Assembly: GCA_035439485.1 (NCBI GenBank)
Contig: DAORKI010000014.1
Location: 1 to 51,803, forward strand
From: CAIKXD01 sp035439485
Lineage (GTDB): Bacteria; Bacteroidota; Bacteroidia; UBA4408
Reading direction: 5' to 3'
DNA: 51,803 bases
The notes under the pieces were generated by a model. The model had not been told where the DNA came from and did no database searches. It saw only the letters and a program-made list of their open reading frames with translations. The translations under genes and the position numbers were made by a program. Below are positions 26,851-36,108 of the stretch, one piece after another. The stretch's first letter is position 1, and every line of letters begins with the position of its first letter.

Positions 26851-29157
26851 ATGTTGAATCAATTTAAAAATTGGGTTAAAATAATCAATTGCCTTATAAT
26901 TTTTTTGATGGGGCTTGAGCACAACTATGCTCAAAAAGTAGGTGTTGTGCTCAGTGGTGGTGGAGCTGATGGTATAGCACATATTGGTGTTTTAAAGGCC
27001 TTAGAAGAAAATGATATTCCAATTGATTTTATAGCTGGAACTTCCATGGGAGCATTAATTGGTGCCATGTATGCCTCTGGTTATTCACCAGCTGAAATGG
27101 AAATAATGGTTCATCAAGAGAAATTTAAAAAGTGGGCTGTAGGTGAAATTGAAGATCATCATATTTATTATTTTAAAAAACGCGAAGTTGACGCAGGATG
27201 GATTAATTTCAAATTTTCGTTAGATACTTTAATTCAAACTTCTTTGCCCACCAATTTAATTTCACCTGTTCCTGTTGATTTTGGATTGATGGAATTTTTT
27301 GCAAAGCCAACTGCTGCATGTGGTGGTAATTTTGATAGTTTGTTTGTTCCTTATAGATGTGTAGCATCAAACATAACCGAAAAAAGACAAGAGGTTTTTT
27401 CAAAAGGAGATCTAGGACAATGTGTTAGGGCATCAATGTCCTTCCCATTTTATATTAAAACCTTAAACATGGATAATAAACTCTATTTTGATGGAGGTTT
27501 GTATAATAATTTTCCTACTGATGTCATGTACGAAAATTTTAATCCTGATATTATTATAGGGAGTAATGTTTCTGAATCGCTAAATCCCCCAGATGAGGAT
27601 GATTTAATTTCACAGATTAAAAGTATCTTCATAAATCGAGGAATTAGTCTTGAATTACCTATTAAGGTTATAGTTCTTGAACCTAAGGTTGGTTTTGTTG
27701 GTTTATTTGAATTTGATAAACCGGATGAACTTATTCAGTCGGGATACACTGCTGCAAATGAAAAAATCGATGAAATTTCCAAAGCAATTTCAAGAAGATC
27801 AAATAAAGAAATTTTAAATACAAAAAGAAGATATTTTAGGGGAACTGCTCCTAATCTTGTTTTTAATCAAGTGGATGTAAAAGGCTTAAAAAAAGGACAA
27901 AGCGAATACGTTCGTAAACTCCTTGGACTTAAAAATAATAGTATTGTATCGTTTGAAGAAATAAAACCACAGTATTTTAGACTTGCAGCAGACCAAAAAA
28001 TAAAACAAATATATCCATTAGCAAAAGTGGATGCTAAAACAGGCTATTACAAACTTGACCTAAAAATTAAAAAAGAAAAAGATATCTTTTTAACTTTTGG
28101 AGGTAACTTTTCATCTCGTCCTTTGAATGCTGCATACATTGCTGCGCAATATAATTATTTGGGAAAAATTGGTATCAGTATATTTGGGAACACCTATTTT
28201 GGTAGGTTCTACGGTTCATACCAAGTGAAAACAAAATTTGATTTTCCATCGAATCTTCCATTTTATATTGAAACTTCCTTTACTCGAAACAGATGGGATT
28301 ATTTCAGAAGCAGTACTGCCTTTTTTGAAGAATCAAAACCTTCTTATTTAGTTCAAAATGAGAATTTTTTTGACGTAAATGCTGGCCTGCCAGCTAAAAA
28401 TAAAGGAAAGATTTCAATAGGCGGTAATGCGGCCAACCTATACGACAAATATTATCAAACAAAAACATTTTCTCAAGCTGACACTACTGACCGCACTGAC
28501 TTTTTTCTTATAACTCCATACATTTTTTATGAAAGAAATACGTTAAACCGTAAGCAATTTGCAAATTCAGGCACCTACTTGGCACTTAAATTCAGATATG
28601 TTTTTGGAAATGAAATTACAAATCCTGGTACTACGTCTGCCCAACAATTATTTGAAACTGCCTATCATGAATGGTTTCAATTTAAGTTAAGTTATGAAAA
28701 TTATTATAAACGAAGAGGAAGATTAAGACTTGGATTTGCCACAGAAACCGTTATTTCGTCACAAGATTTTTTTGCCAATTACACCGCCAGTATTTTAGCC
28801 GCGCCACAATTTAACCCTATTCCTGAAGCAAAAACAATATTTTTGGAAAAATACAGAGCACATAATTACACCAGCTTTGGATTAAAAAATGTGATTAATA
28901 TTTATAGCTCTTTAGATTTAAGAATTGAAGGTTATGTTTTTCAGGCCTATCAATCTATCTTAAAAGATGAAACATTGCATTCCTATTATAGTGATATATT
29001 CAGTTTAAGAAGTTTTATCGCCAGCACTGCCTTGGTGTATCAAACACCTGTTGGGCCTTTAAGTCTGAATTTTAATTATTACAGCGCTGCTGAAAAACCA
29101 TACAGTATTTTATTTTCATTTGGATATATCTTATTCAATAAAAGATCATTAGAATAG
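26851..29157 (+). CDS. Patatin-like phospholipase fused to an Omp85-type barrel
   Basis: 768 residues from the ATG at 26851, chosen over an upstream TTG because the signal peptide (IINCLIIFLMGLEHNYAQ) then begins normally and the promoter fits. Patatin domain: oxyanion GGGADGIAHIG (36-46), nucleophile Ser65 in GTSMG, and Asp214 in DGGLYNNFP, so the catalytic dyad is intact. A POTRA-like segment follows (~residues 335-410, VDVKGLKKGQSEYVRKLLG), then a C-terminal 16-strand-like barrel ending FGYILFNKRSLE. This resembles type Vd secretion proteins, in which the barrel exports the lipase to the surface. Likely substrate: phospholipids. Confidence 0.92.
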   Translation: MLNQFKNWVKIINCLIIFLMGLEHNYAQKVGVVLSGGGADGIAHIGVLKALEENDIPIDFIAGTSMGALIGAMYASGYSPAEMEIMVHQEKFKKWAVGEIEDHHIYYFKKREVDAGWINFKFSLDTLIQTSLPTNLISPVPVDFGLMEFFAKPTAACGGNFDSLFVPYRCVASNITEKRQEVFSKGDLGQCVRASMSFPFYIKTLNMDNKLYFDGGLYNNFPTDVMYENFNPDIIIGSNVSESLNPPDEDDLISQIKSIFINRGISLELPIKVIVLEPKVGFVGLFEFDKPDELIQSGYTAANEKIDEISKAISRRSNKEILNTKRRYFRGTAPNLVFNQVDVKGLKKGQSEYVRKLLGLKNNSIVSFEEIKPQYFRLAADQKIKQIYPLAKVDAKTGYYKLDLKIKKEKDIFLTFGGNFSSRPLNAAYIAAQYNYLGKIGISIFGNTYFGRFYGSYQVKTKFDFPSNLPFYIETSFTRNRWDYFRSSTAFFEESKPSYLVQNENFFDVNAGLPAKNKGKISIGGNAANLYDKYYQTKTFSQADTTDRTDFFLITPYIFYERNTLNRKQFANSGTYLALKFRYVFGNEITNPGTTSAQQLFETAYHEWFQFKLSYENYYKRRGRLRLGFATETVISSQDFFANYTASILAAPQFNPIPEAKTIFLEKYRAHNYTSFGLKNVINIYSSLDLRIEGYVFQAYQSILKDETLHSYYSDIFSLRSFIASTALVYQTPVGPLSLNFNYYSAAEKPYSILFSFGYILFNKRSLE

Positions 29158-29279
29158 CGACTTTGTTTTAACTTGCTAATTAACAACAAGTTATAAATCT
29201 TTTTGAAATTAATTAAATGCTATTGTCCCTTTTGTAATTACTTTACGTTCATATTACTATAACTTAAAACATTAATCCC

Positions 29280-31028
29280 ATGAAAAAAAAATTACTCCTA
29301 TTATTTGCTTTATCAGCATTTGGAATGATGATTAGCCAAAGTGCAAAGGCACAAGTAGCCTTGCCTATTTCAGTATTTGACTCAATGAGTGTTTATTGTA
29401 ATTTACCAGCTAATGTTTATTTTTATGTGAATGGCTCACAAGCCGGGCCTTATTTACCAACTGATTCAGTTACAATGGATGTTGCTTTTGGTGATGGGAC
29501 CAGCTCAACAACAAAGCTTCCACTTTACCAAGGAGGAAGTTATTATTGGGGTATAATCGAGCATACATATAACTTACCAGGTCAATTTTCTGTTCAATTT
29601 ATGGTTACATGGCCAGATAATGATGTTGACACTTTAGTTTACGGTCCAGTTTACATTGGCCCATGTGGAAATATAGAAGGAACTGTATTTGTTGATGATA
29701 ATGCAGATTGCATATTCAATACAGGTGATACATTTATACCTTATGCAAGTATTGTTGTTACTGATCAAGGAGGAGCAACTTATTTATATTCTTTTGCTGA
29801 TAGTGCTGGGCACTATTCCATTGGTTTACCGTTGGGAGTGAATTTCAATATTAGTGTTTCCTCATACATGTTAAGTAACGTTACTGTTTCATGTCCAAGT
29901 GGTGGAAGTTATGCCGCAGTTGCTACCGGTACTACACAAAATTTAGATTTTGGAATAACATGTAATAACCAATATGATTTAGAAGTGAATTTACATGGCT
30001 GGAGATTCAGACCAGGCTTTGTTGGCTGGCTAAACACATCTGTTTATAATAATTCTTGCTATCCAGCTAATAATGCGAGTTCGGTATTAAATTTAGACCC
30101 ATTAGTATCATATTCATCAGATTATTGGGGTATACCTTCAAGCAGCGTGGTAGGTCAAGATGTGAATTGGACAAACCTTTCAGCAGGATGGTGGGGATTA
30201 AGTCATCATGCAGGAACTGAAATTTACACGCCATTATCAGCTCAAATAGGAGATTCTGTATGCTTTACTTACAGTGCAAGTCCAACTTTAAATGATGCTG
30301 ACCCTTCAAATAACACCATGACCAAATGTTATGTTGTGAGTAACTCATGGGATCCAAACGCAAAAGAAGTTTATCCTCAAGGCCTTGGCCCACAAGGTTA
30401 TGTACCTCAAAACACAAATTTTGAATACACTATCCATTTTCAAAATACTGGAACGGATACCGCATACAACATTTCAGTTGTTGATACTATCGATGTTGAT
30501 TTAGATTTTAGCACCTTGGTTGTAACAGGAAGCTCACATCCCATGACCATCAATGTGATTGATAATCATATCATGAAATTCAATTTTTATAATATAATGC
30601 TTCCTGATAGTGGTGCTAACATGGCTGGTAGTGAAGGCTTTGTTACCTATAAAGTAAAAGCTAAACCAAATGCAATTGCAGGTACTGAATGGAAAAACAC
30701 AGCCTACATTTATTTTGATTTTAATGAAGCTATTATTACCAATACAACACTCAATACCCTTGATATGACGACAGGAATTGAAAACATGGCTAATTTAAAC
30801 CTTCAATTATCACCAAATCCTGCCAATGACAATGTGTTAGTTAATTTTGAACAACAATTTACAGGAAAGCTTGTAATTACTGACATTACAGGTAGAATTG
30901 TAAAAGATATAAATGTGAATAATGCTTCCAAATTTAATTTAAATACAAGTGATTTAAGTAATGGTTCTTACCAAATAACAACTATTGGAAATATGAATTC
31001 AAATGCTAAAATACAAGTAATGCACTAG
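29280..31028 (+). CDS. T9SS-sorted surface protein with DUF7619-like domain
   Basis: 582 residues with signal peptide (LLLLFALSAFGMMISQSAKAQ). The N-terminal ~120 residues look like a PKD-type beta-sandwich (VAFGDGTSS, IEHTYNLPG). Next comes a SdrD/carboxypeptidase-like domain (GNIEGTVFVDDNADCIFNTGD), then at ~355-490 a DUF7619/DUF11-like domain starting DPNAKEVYPQGLGPQGYV and ending AYIYFDFNEAIITNTT. The last ~75 residues are a T9SS type A sorting domain (LQLSPNPANDNVLVNF, LSNGSYQI). It is probably a surface or released structural protein of unknown role. A strong terminator follows 15 nt after the stop. Confidence 0.85.
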   Translation: MKKKLLLLFALSAFGMMISQSAKAQVALPISVFDSMSVYCNLPANVYFYVNGSQAGPYLPTDSVTMDVAFGDGTSSTTKLPLYQGGSYYWGIIEHTYNLPGQFSVQFMVTWPDNDVDTLVYGPVYIGPCGNIEGTVFVDDNADCIFNTGDTFIPYASIVVTDQGGATYLYSFADSAGHYSIGLPLGVNFNISVSSYMLSNVTVSCPSGGSYAAVATGTTQNLDFGITCNNQYDLEVNLHGWRFRPGFVGWLNTSVYNNSCYPANNASSVLNLDPLVSYSSDYWGIPSSSVVGQDVNWTNLSAGWWGLSHHAGTEIYTPLSAQIGDSVCFTYSASPTLNDADPSNNTMTKCYVVSNSWDPNAKEVYPQGLGPQGYVPQNTNFEYTIHFQNTGTDTAYNISVVDTIDVDLDFSTLVVTGSSHPMTINVIDNHIMKFNFYNIMLPDSGANMAGSEGFVTYKVKAKPNAIAGTEWKNTAYIYFDFNEAIITNTTLNTLDMTTGIENMANLNLQLSPNPANDNVLVNFEQQFTGKLVITDITGRIVKDINVNNASKFNLNTSDLSNGSYQITTIGNMNSNAKIQVMH

Positions 31029-31043
31029 AATTGCCTTAATGAC

Positions 31044-31076
31044 AAAAAAGCCGACAACATAATTGTCGGCTTTTTT
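31044..31076. terminator. Bidirectional intrinsic terminator
   Basis: AAAAAAGCCGACAA (31044-31057) and TTGTCGGCTTTTTT (31063-31076) are perfectly complementary around a 5-nt loop. The A and T runs on both sides make it work in either direction, between the convergent T9SS protein gene and the MORN-lipoprotein operon. Confidence 0.93.
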
Positions 31077-31378
31077 ATTCATATCTAATGTGATTTATTA
31101 TGACCACTTTTTATAAGAAAGTGAAATGGTCTTTAGACCATTTCAAACTGAGGTAAATGCCGGTGATCATTTGTTAGACCAAATTTATTTGGTCTATTAC
31201 AAATATCAAATCAGCATTACTTATTTCACATCGGTATTAGTACAATAAGGCCCTGCTGCAATTGGAATAAATTGAAAGTGTAATCGGTATTATTTTATTG
31301 CTCACAGCGGGATATCAATAGTTGAACGGAATTACTTATGTGAAATTAATTGTTTTACACTTGGGTGCTTCCTGCTGT
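31077..31378. repeat. Spacer with two near-identical palindromes
   Basis: 302 nt without a gene between convergent units. Two perfect palindromic hairpins stand out: 31122-31145 (11-bp arms TGAAATGGTCT, 2-nt loop) and 31175-31196 (10-bp arms TAGACCAAAT, 2-nt loop). Both contain TGGTCT/AGACCA half-sites and their centres are 52 bp apart. Further right, ATTTCACAT (31223-31231) and ATGTGAAAT (31338-31346) form an inverted pair. Purpose unknown: operator, recombination site or remnant of a small transposable element are all possible. Confidence 0.5.
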
Positions 31379-31825
31379 TTAATGCGGGTCTAGGTTAACT
31401 TCTTTTTTAAGATTTCCGTTTTCATCATAAAATTTCCAAATTCCAATTTGTTTATTATTAAAATAATTTCCTTCCATTTTTAACACCCCATTTTCATAAT
31501 AAACGCTACTTGCACCATTACGGACTCCTTCAGTATATTCACCCCAACTCCATAGCTTTCCATTTTCATAAAAGTAACTCCAATCACCGTCTCTTTTACC
31601 GTTTTTGAAAAGGCCTTTAATCTTAATATTTCCGTTTTGATAGTATTCATGAAAAACACCACCAATGGTATCCTTCAATACCTGTGGTTTAAAATTTGGT
31701 GTTGAATTTTCGATTTTCTTGTTGATTATAGGAGCTTGTTCCTTATTGCCACATGCACTAAATAAACATAAAAACGTAAGTGAAGTAATGGAAAAAAAAT
31801 TACTCCGTGATAACAAATTTTTCAT
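31379..31825 (-). CDS. MORN-repeat lipoprotein
   Basis: 148-residue predicted lipoprotein: signal peptide with lipobox FSAC (Cys25), then about four MORN-variant repeats (YYQNGNIKIKGLFKNGKRDG, WSYFYENGKLWSWGEYTEG, VYYENGVLKMEGNYFNNKQIG, WKFYDENGNLKKE). Such YwqK/MORN proteins are very common in Bacteroidota and are exposed at the periplasmic or outer-membrane face; function is unclear. It begins 3 nt after the ispB stop, so it is probably co-transcribed with the prenyl synthase. Confidence 0.85.
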   Translation of the reverse strand: MKNLLSRSNFFSITSLTFLCLFSACGNKEQAPIINKKIENSTPNFKPQVLKDTIGGVFHEYYQNGNIKIKGLFKNGKRDGDWSYFYENGKLWSWGEYTEGVRNGASSVYYENGVLKMEGNYFNNKQIGIWKFYDENGNLKKEVNLDPH

Positions 31826-31828
31826 AAA

Positions 31829-32803
31829 TTATTTTGTTCTTTCAGTAGTGTACATTACCAATTCTTTTAGTGAATTTTTGGCATCACCATCATCAAACTG
31901 ATGCAAAATATCTAAAGCACGTTGTCTGTAATTTAGCATAATATTTTGCGTGTATTCAATTCCTCCGCTGGTGAGGACGTAATCAATGACGTATTTCACC
32001 TTTTCAGGGTCATTATTATTATTTTTAACAATGTTGATTAATTTTCTTTTAACTAAATAACTTGCTTTGCTTAAGGCATAAATAAGAGGCAAAGTCATTT
32101 TTTGTTCCTTGATGTCAATTCCTGTTGGTTTACCTATATCTCCAGAGCCATAATCAAACAAATCATCCTTGAGCTGAAAGGCAATACCGGTGAGCTCACC
32201 AAAAAGACGCATTTTTTCAATAGTAGCCTCATCAGCTTTCACGCTTTGTGCTCCTGCTGCGCAGCAAGAAGCAATTAAAGAAGCTGTTTTTTGACGTATA
32301 ATGTCAAAGTAAATTTCTTCGCTTATATCCAATCTGCGCGCTTTTTCAATTTGTAGCAATTCACCCTCACTCATTTCGCGCACGGCATTCGATACTATTT
32401 TCAATAAGTGATGCTCCTCATTTTCAACAGAAAGTAATAAACCTCTTGACAATAAGTAATCACCTACAAGTACAGCAATTTTATTCTTCCAAAGAGCATT
32501 CACAGAAAAAAAACCTCTTCTTAAATTACTGTCATCAACCACATCATCGTGCACCAAGGTTGCGGTGTGCAACAATTCAATTAGTGAAGCTGCTCGATAG
32601 GATGACTCATTAATTTCCCCACATAATTTTGCACTTAAAAAAACAAACATAGGTCGAAGTTGCTTGCCCTTTCTTTTTAAGATATAGTGTGTGATTTTAT
32701 CCAACAATGGTACAGAACTCCTCATTGATTGCTTGAACTTTTCTTCAAACAACTCCATTTCTGTGGCCACAGGTTTTTTTATTTGATCAACAATTTTGCT
32801 CAA
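31829..32803 (-). CDS. ispB: Polyprenyl (probably octaprenyl) diphosphate synthase
   Basis: 324-residue trans-prenyltransferase that elongates farnesyl diphosphate with isopentenyl units; in Bacteroidota the product usually becomes the menaquinone side chain. The first Asp-rich motif is Asp86-Asp87-x2-Asp90 in LVHDDVVDDSNLRRG and the second is Asp212-Asp213-x2-Asp216 in QLKDDLFDYG; both are intact. KGKQLRP near residue 45 binds the diphosphate. Chain length cannot be fixed from the residues seen. A -7 element TACTTTTG lies at 32823-32830, 19 nt before the ATG. Confidence 0.93.
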   Translation of the reverse strand: MSKIVDQIKKPVATEMELFEEKFKQSMRSSVPLLDKITHYILKRKGKQLRPMFVFLSAKLCGEINESSYRAASLIELLHTATLVHDDVVDDSNLRRGFFSVNALWKNKIAVLVGDYLLSRGLLLSVENEEHHLLKIVSNAVREMSEGELLQIEKARRLDISEEIYFDIIRQKTASLIASCCAAGAQSVKADEATIEKMRLFGELTGIAFQLKDDLFDYGSGDIGKPTGIDIKEQKMTLPLIYALSKASYLVKRKLINIVKNNNNDPEKVKYVIDYVLTSGGIEYTQNIMLNYRQRALDILHQFDDGDAKNSLKELVMYTTERTK

Positions 32804-32822
32804 GCAATTCGAATTGAACTGC

Positions 32823-32830
32823 CAAAAGTA
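32823..32830 (-). promoter_or_regulatory. Predicted -7 element for ispB
   Basis: TACTTTTG on the minus strand, identical to the elements before hisS and the zinc hydrolase gene, 19 nt from the ispB ATG. I find no clear TTG at 17-23 nt upstream. Confidence 0.4.
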
Positions 32831-33002
32831 GTCAAATTTGCCCGCTTAATTGTTTAAAAAGGTTAACAAAGTGTCTAAAATTTAAACAGTTATTTATTTA
32901 ATTCATATATAGTGTGTATAAATTATTGCAGCACAATTGAGTAGAATCTAATTTGTTTTAATGAAAGAATAAAATGAAGAAAACCCTAAAATTAATCCTA
33001 AC

Positions 33003-33749
33003 CTAGGTTAACATTCCACCACAAACATTGATACATTGCCCTGTTATATATGCACTCATATCACTACCAAGAAACACACACAAATTGGCTACATCATCCA
33101 CATTGCCGCCCCTTTTCATTGGGATGGCCTCTCTCCACCCTTGCACAGTTTTTTCGTCTAACACTGCTGTCATTTCAGTTTCAATGAAACCAGGAGCTAT
33201 GGCATTACATCTAATATTTCTTGAGCCTAATTCTAATGCAATTGATTTCGTAAAACCAATTATTCCAGCTTTTGAGGCAGCGTAATTAGCTTGGCCTGCA
33301 TTTCCTTTAACTCCAACTACGGAGCTAATATTAATAATTGAGCCATTTCGTTGTTTCAACATTATTTTTTGAACCGCTTTCGTAATGTTGAATACAGACT
33401 TTAAATTTGTTTTTATTACTTCATCAAAATTTTCTTCGGACATACGCATCAATAAACCATCTCGCGTAATTCCTGCATTGTTAACTACAATATCTATGCT
33501 GCCAAAATCGAGTAGCATTTGATTAATTAATTCGTCAGCAGCCTTAAAATCAGCAGCATCTGAACGATATCCTTTGGCATTCACACCAAAAGCTTTCAAT
33601 TCATTTTCTAATTCTAAACCCTTTTCAACTGATGACAAGTATGTAAATGCCACATTAGCGCCATGTTCAGCAAATTTTAATGCAATGCCTTTACCAATTC
33701 CCCTAGAAGCGCCAGTAATCAATGCCGATTTTCCTTGAAGTAATTTCAT
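33003..33749 (-). CDS. fabG: 3-oxoacyl-[acyl-carrier-protein] reductase
   Basis: 248-residue short-chain dehydrogenase that reduces 3-oxoacyl-ACP with NADPH in fatty-acid elongation. NADP-binding GASRGIGKG at 13-21, NNAG at 90-93, and catalytic Ser143, Tyr156 and Lys160 (ISSVVGVKGNAGQANYAASK) are intact. The match to E. coli FabG around INISSVVG and GNIRCNAIAPG-like segments is close. It lies 29 nt downstream of accA on the minus strand, joining malonyl-CoA formation with the first reduction step in one unit. Generic SDR functions are less likely given the context. Confidence 0.93.
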   Translation of the reverse strand: MKLLQGKSALITGASRGIGKGIALKFAEHGANVAFTYLSSVEKGLELENELKAFGVNAKGYRSDAADFKAADELINQMLLDFGSIDIVVNNAGITRDGLLMRMSEENFDEVIKTNLKSVFNITKAVQKIMLKQRNGSIINISSVVGVKGNAGQANYAASKAGIIGFTKSIALELGSRNIRCNAIAPGFIETEMTAVLDEKTVQGWREAIPMKRGGNVDDVANLCVFLGSDMSAYITGQCINVCGGMLT

Positions 33750-33778
33750 AGTTTTTTGTATTTAGGTTAACAAAATTT

Positions 33779-34735
33779 TTATTCCCTAACCACGCCCATG
33801 GCGCAGAATTTTTTGATTCTTTTTTCGATGCGTTGCTCTGCTGATAGGGCATCTAACTTATCTAATTGTTTTTTCACTTCTGCTTTAACAATTTTATGTG
33901 CTTCAGGAATATTGGTATGCGCGCCACCAAGAGGCTCTTTAATAATACCATCAACCAATTTATTAGCATACATATCAGTAGCAGTTAGTTTTAAAGCTTC
34001 GGCAGCTTTCTCTTTAAAATCCCAACTTCTCCATAAAATAGAGGAACAAGACTCTGGAGAAATAACCGAGTACCAAGTATTTTCCAACATCAAAACTTTA
34101 TCACCGATGCCAATCCCTAAAGCACCACCAGACGCACCTTCACCAATAATAACACAAATAACAGGCACTTTTAACTGTGCCATCTCAATTAAATTTCTTG
34201 CAATTGCCTCACCTTGGCCACGTTCTTCGGCTTCCAAACCAGGATAAGCACCAGGAGTATCAATAAAAGTAACAATTGGTTTGTTAAACTTTTCAGCTAA
34301 TTTCATTAAGCGTAAGGCCTTTCTATAGCCCTCAGGGTTAGGCATTCCAAAATTACGGTACTGACGCATTTTTGTATTAATCCCTTTTTGTTGTCCAATA
34401 AACATCACAGTTCTACCATCTAAACTACCAAAACCACCAACCATAGCCTTATCATCTTTTACTGTGCGGTCTCCATGCAATTCAATCCAAGTATTATCAC
34501 TTAAAGCATTAATATAACTAATCGCATATGGTCTATCTGGATGTCGACTCACCATTACCCTTTGCCAAGGCGTTAAATGGTCGTATACCTCTTTGCGTGT
34601 AGCTTTTATTTTGTCATCTAAATCTTTAATTGTTTTTGAAACATCAACCCCACTCTTAGCTGCAACTTGCTCAACTTTTTCACGTTGTTCAAGTAAATCA
34701 GCAATTGGTTTTTCAAAATCTAACATAGTTGCCAT
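33779..34735 (-). CDS. accA: Acetyl-CoA carboxylase carboxyltransferase subunit alpha
   Basis: 318-residue alpha subunit of the carboxyltransferase that moves CO2 from carboxybiotin to acetyl-CoA. The N-terminal LDFEKPIADL, then WIELHGDR, VTFIDTPGAYPGLEAEERGQGEAIA and GEGASGGALGIGIGDKV are signature regions; the GG dipeptides form the oxyanion hole. It normally pairs with AccD, encoded elsewhere. Start at 34735 (MATMLDF) is preferred; an ATG 9 nt inside is an alternative. A full promoter lies 33-61 nt upstream, and fabG follows in the same direction. Confidence 0.96.
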   Translation of the reverse strand: MATMLDFEKPIADLLEQREKVEQVAAKSGVDVSKTIKDLDDKIKATRKEVYDHLTPWQRVMVSRHPDRPYAISYINALSDNTWIELHGDRTVKDDKAMVGGFGSLDGRTVMFIGQQKGINTKMRQYRNFGMPNPEGYRKALRLMKLAEKFNKPIVTFIDTPGAYPGLEAEERGQGEAIARNLIEMAQLKVPVICVIIGEGASGGALGIGIGDKVLMLENTWYSVISPESCSSILWRSWDFKEKAAEALKLTATDMYANKLVDGIIKEPLGGAHTNIPEAHKIVKAEVKKQLDKLDALSAEQRIEKRIKKFCAMGVVRE

Positions 34736-34767
34736 AATTTATTATTTTGAATTGAGGCGCTAAAATA

Positions 34768-34796
34768 CAAAAATATAAATAGCTGTAAATTTTCAA
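34768..34796 (-). promoter_or_regulatory. Predicted accA-fabG promoter
   Basis: On the minus strand, TTG (34796-34794), an 18-nt spacer and TATTTTTG (34775-34768) match the Bacteroidota consensus exactly. The leader before the accA ATG would be about 28 nt. Confidence 0.6.
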
Positions 34797-34933
34797 AAAG
34801 TAAATATCCTCTTCATTAATTAAATATTCGTGCTTACATTTGTTTTATAAGTATTTTTCAAAAATAAAATTCACTAGAACTTTAGTGTTGTTTTCGTTTA
34901 ACTTGAACTATAGAACTATAAAAATATAAGCCC

Positions 34934-35458
34934 ATGAAAAAAAACATACTAATTTTTACTGCACTTATTACTTCATTTGCCTTTGGATATGCTGTAAAAT
35001 CAATAAAAAATGAAAATAACCAACTCCCTCCACTTAAAAGAGTAACCGGTATTGGAGGCATATTTTTCAAATGTAAAGACCCAAAAGCGCTCCGTCAATG
35101 GTATCAAACTCATTTGGGATTGAATACCAACCAATACGGTTCAGTATTTGAATGGTTTCAAGGATCCGATTCAACCAAGAAAGGATTTTCCCAATGGAGT
35201 CCATTCAAAGAAACTACCAACTATTTTTTACCATCTACCAAAGAATTTATGATTAACTACCGCGTTGCCAATTTAGATGCCCTTTTAGTAGAATTAAAAA
35301 AGGAAGGCGTTACCATTACTGATACCATGCAAAGTTATGATTATGGAAAATTTGTCCATATTATGGATTTAGAGGGTAACAAAATTGAACTTTGGGAACC
35401 TAATGATAAAGTATATGAGGAAATGGGAAAACAAATGGGAACAGGTACCACTAAATAA
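34934..35458 (+). CDS. Exported VOC/glyoxalase-like protein
   Basis: 174 residues. A hydrophobic N-terminus (ILIFTALITSFAFGYAV) is a signal peptide or anchor. Residues ~38-165 form a vicinal-oxygen-chelate fold: GIGGIFFKCKDPKALRQWYQTHLG opens the first half, and FVHIMDLEGNKIELWEP closes the second with the usual metal-ligand Glu. Most VOC proteins of this size are cytoplasmic, so an exported copy is mildly unusual. Substrate unknown: dioxygenase, glyoxalase or resistance-protein relatives are all possible. Next gene starts 29 nt later. Confidence 0.8.
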   Translation: MKKNILIFTALITSFAFGYAVKSIKNENNQLPPLKRVTGIGGIFFKCKDPKALRQWYQTHLGLNTNQYGSVFEWFQGSDSTKKGFSQWSPFKETTNYFLPSTKEFMINYRVANLDALLVELKKEGVTITDTMQSYDYGKFVHIMDLEGNKIELWEPNDKVYEEMGKQMGTGTTK

Positions 35459-35487
35459 ACACTTTTAATTAGAACTAATACTAGCAT

Positions 35488-36003
35488 ATGTCCTTGTCCA
35501 AAGAAAACTCAACTGAAAATTATGTTTACATAAACCCTGAAAGTAGGCCTTTGATGATAAAACTTCTGGCTTTTTTAATGATGGCATTGGGACTCTTAAA
35601 ATTGGGTTTATGGACCATTGCCTTTGGATTAACTTCTATAGGATTATTTGTTTATGTTGAAGGAATTGAAATCAATTTTATTGAGAAAAGGTATCGAAAA
35701 ATTAAAATATTTGGACCACAAAAATTCGGAAATTGGGAGAATTTTGGCAAATCATGTTATATTTCAATTTTTAAAACAGCTTTAATAAGCGGGGTTACAG
35801 GTTTGTCGGGAACTTCGGTAACAGCAAAAGAAAAGGTAATTCAAGTAAATTTGGTTATTGAAAAAAATCAAAGAATTTTAGCTTATCAAAGCTCCAATAA
35901 AGAGGATGCATTTATCATTGCAAATATGCTTTCAAGTAAATTGAATATAAAATTATGGGATGCAACTGAAGGCAAAGGTAAGTGGGCGAGCGAACTTGTG
36001 TGA
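35488..36003 (+). CDS. Uncharacterised membrane protein with two helices
   Basis: 171 residues, no family recognised. Two adjacent hydrophobic segments at about residues 22-40 and 42-57 (LLAFLMMALGLLKLGLW, TIAFGLTSIGLFVYV) form a hairpin in the inner membrane. The remaining ~110 residues are soluble, beta-rich and basic near the membrane (NFIEKRYRKIKIFGPQKFG), ending with a likely helix (EDAFIIANMLSSKL). The layout resembles bacterial PH-like membrane proteins, which is only a guess. It sits between the VOC and DUF1003 genes on the same strand. Confidence 0.65.
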   Translation: MSLSKENSTENYVYINPESRPLMIKLLAFLMMALGLLKLGLWTIAFGLTSIGLFVYVEGIEINFIEKRYRKIKIFGPQKFGNWENFGKSCYISIFKTALISGVTGLSGTSVTAKEKVIQVNLVIEKNQRILAYQSSNKEDAFIIANMLSSKLNIKLWDATEGKGKWASELV

Positions 36004-36108
36004 TGTTTTGCAGTGATGAAGTTCATTATTTAAATTCAAAGTGTAGTGCAATTGATTGATAAAATTAAATCCCTTTTTAAAAAGTAAAGAAATTAAAGAC
36101 ATCACAAA

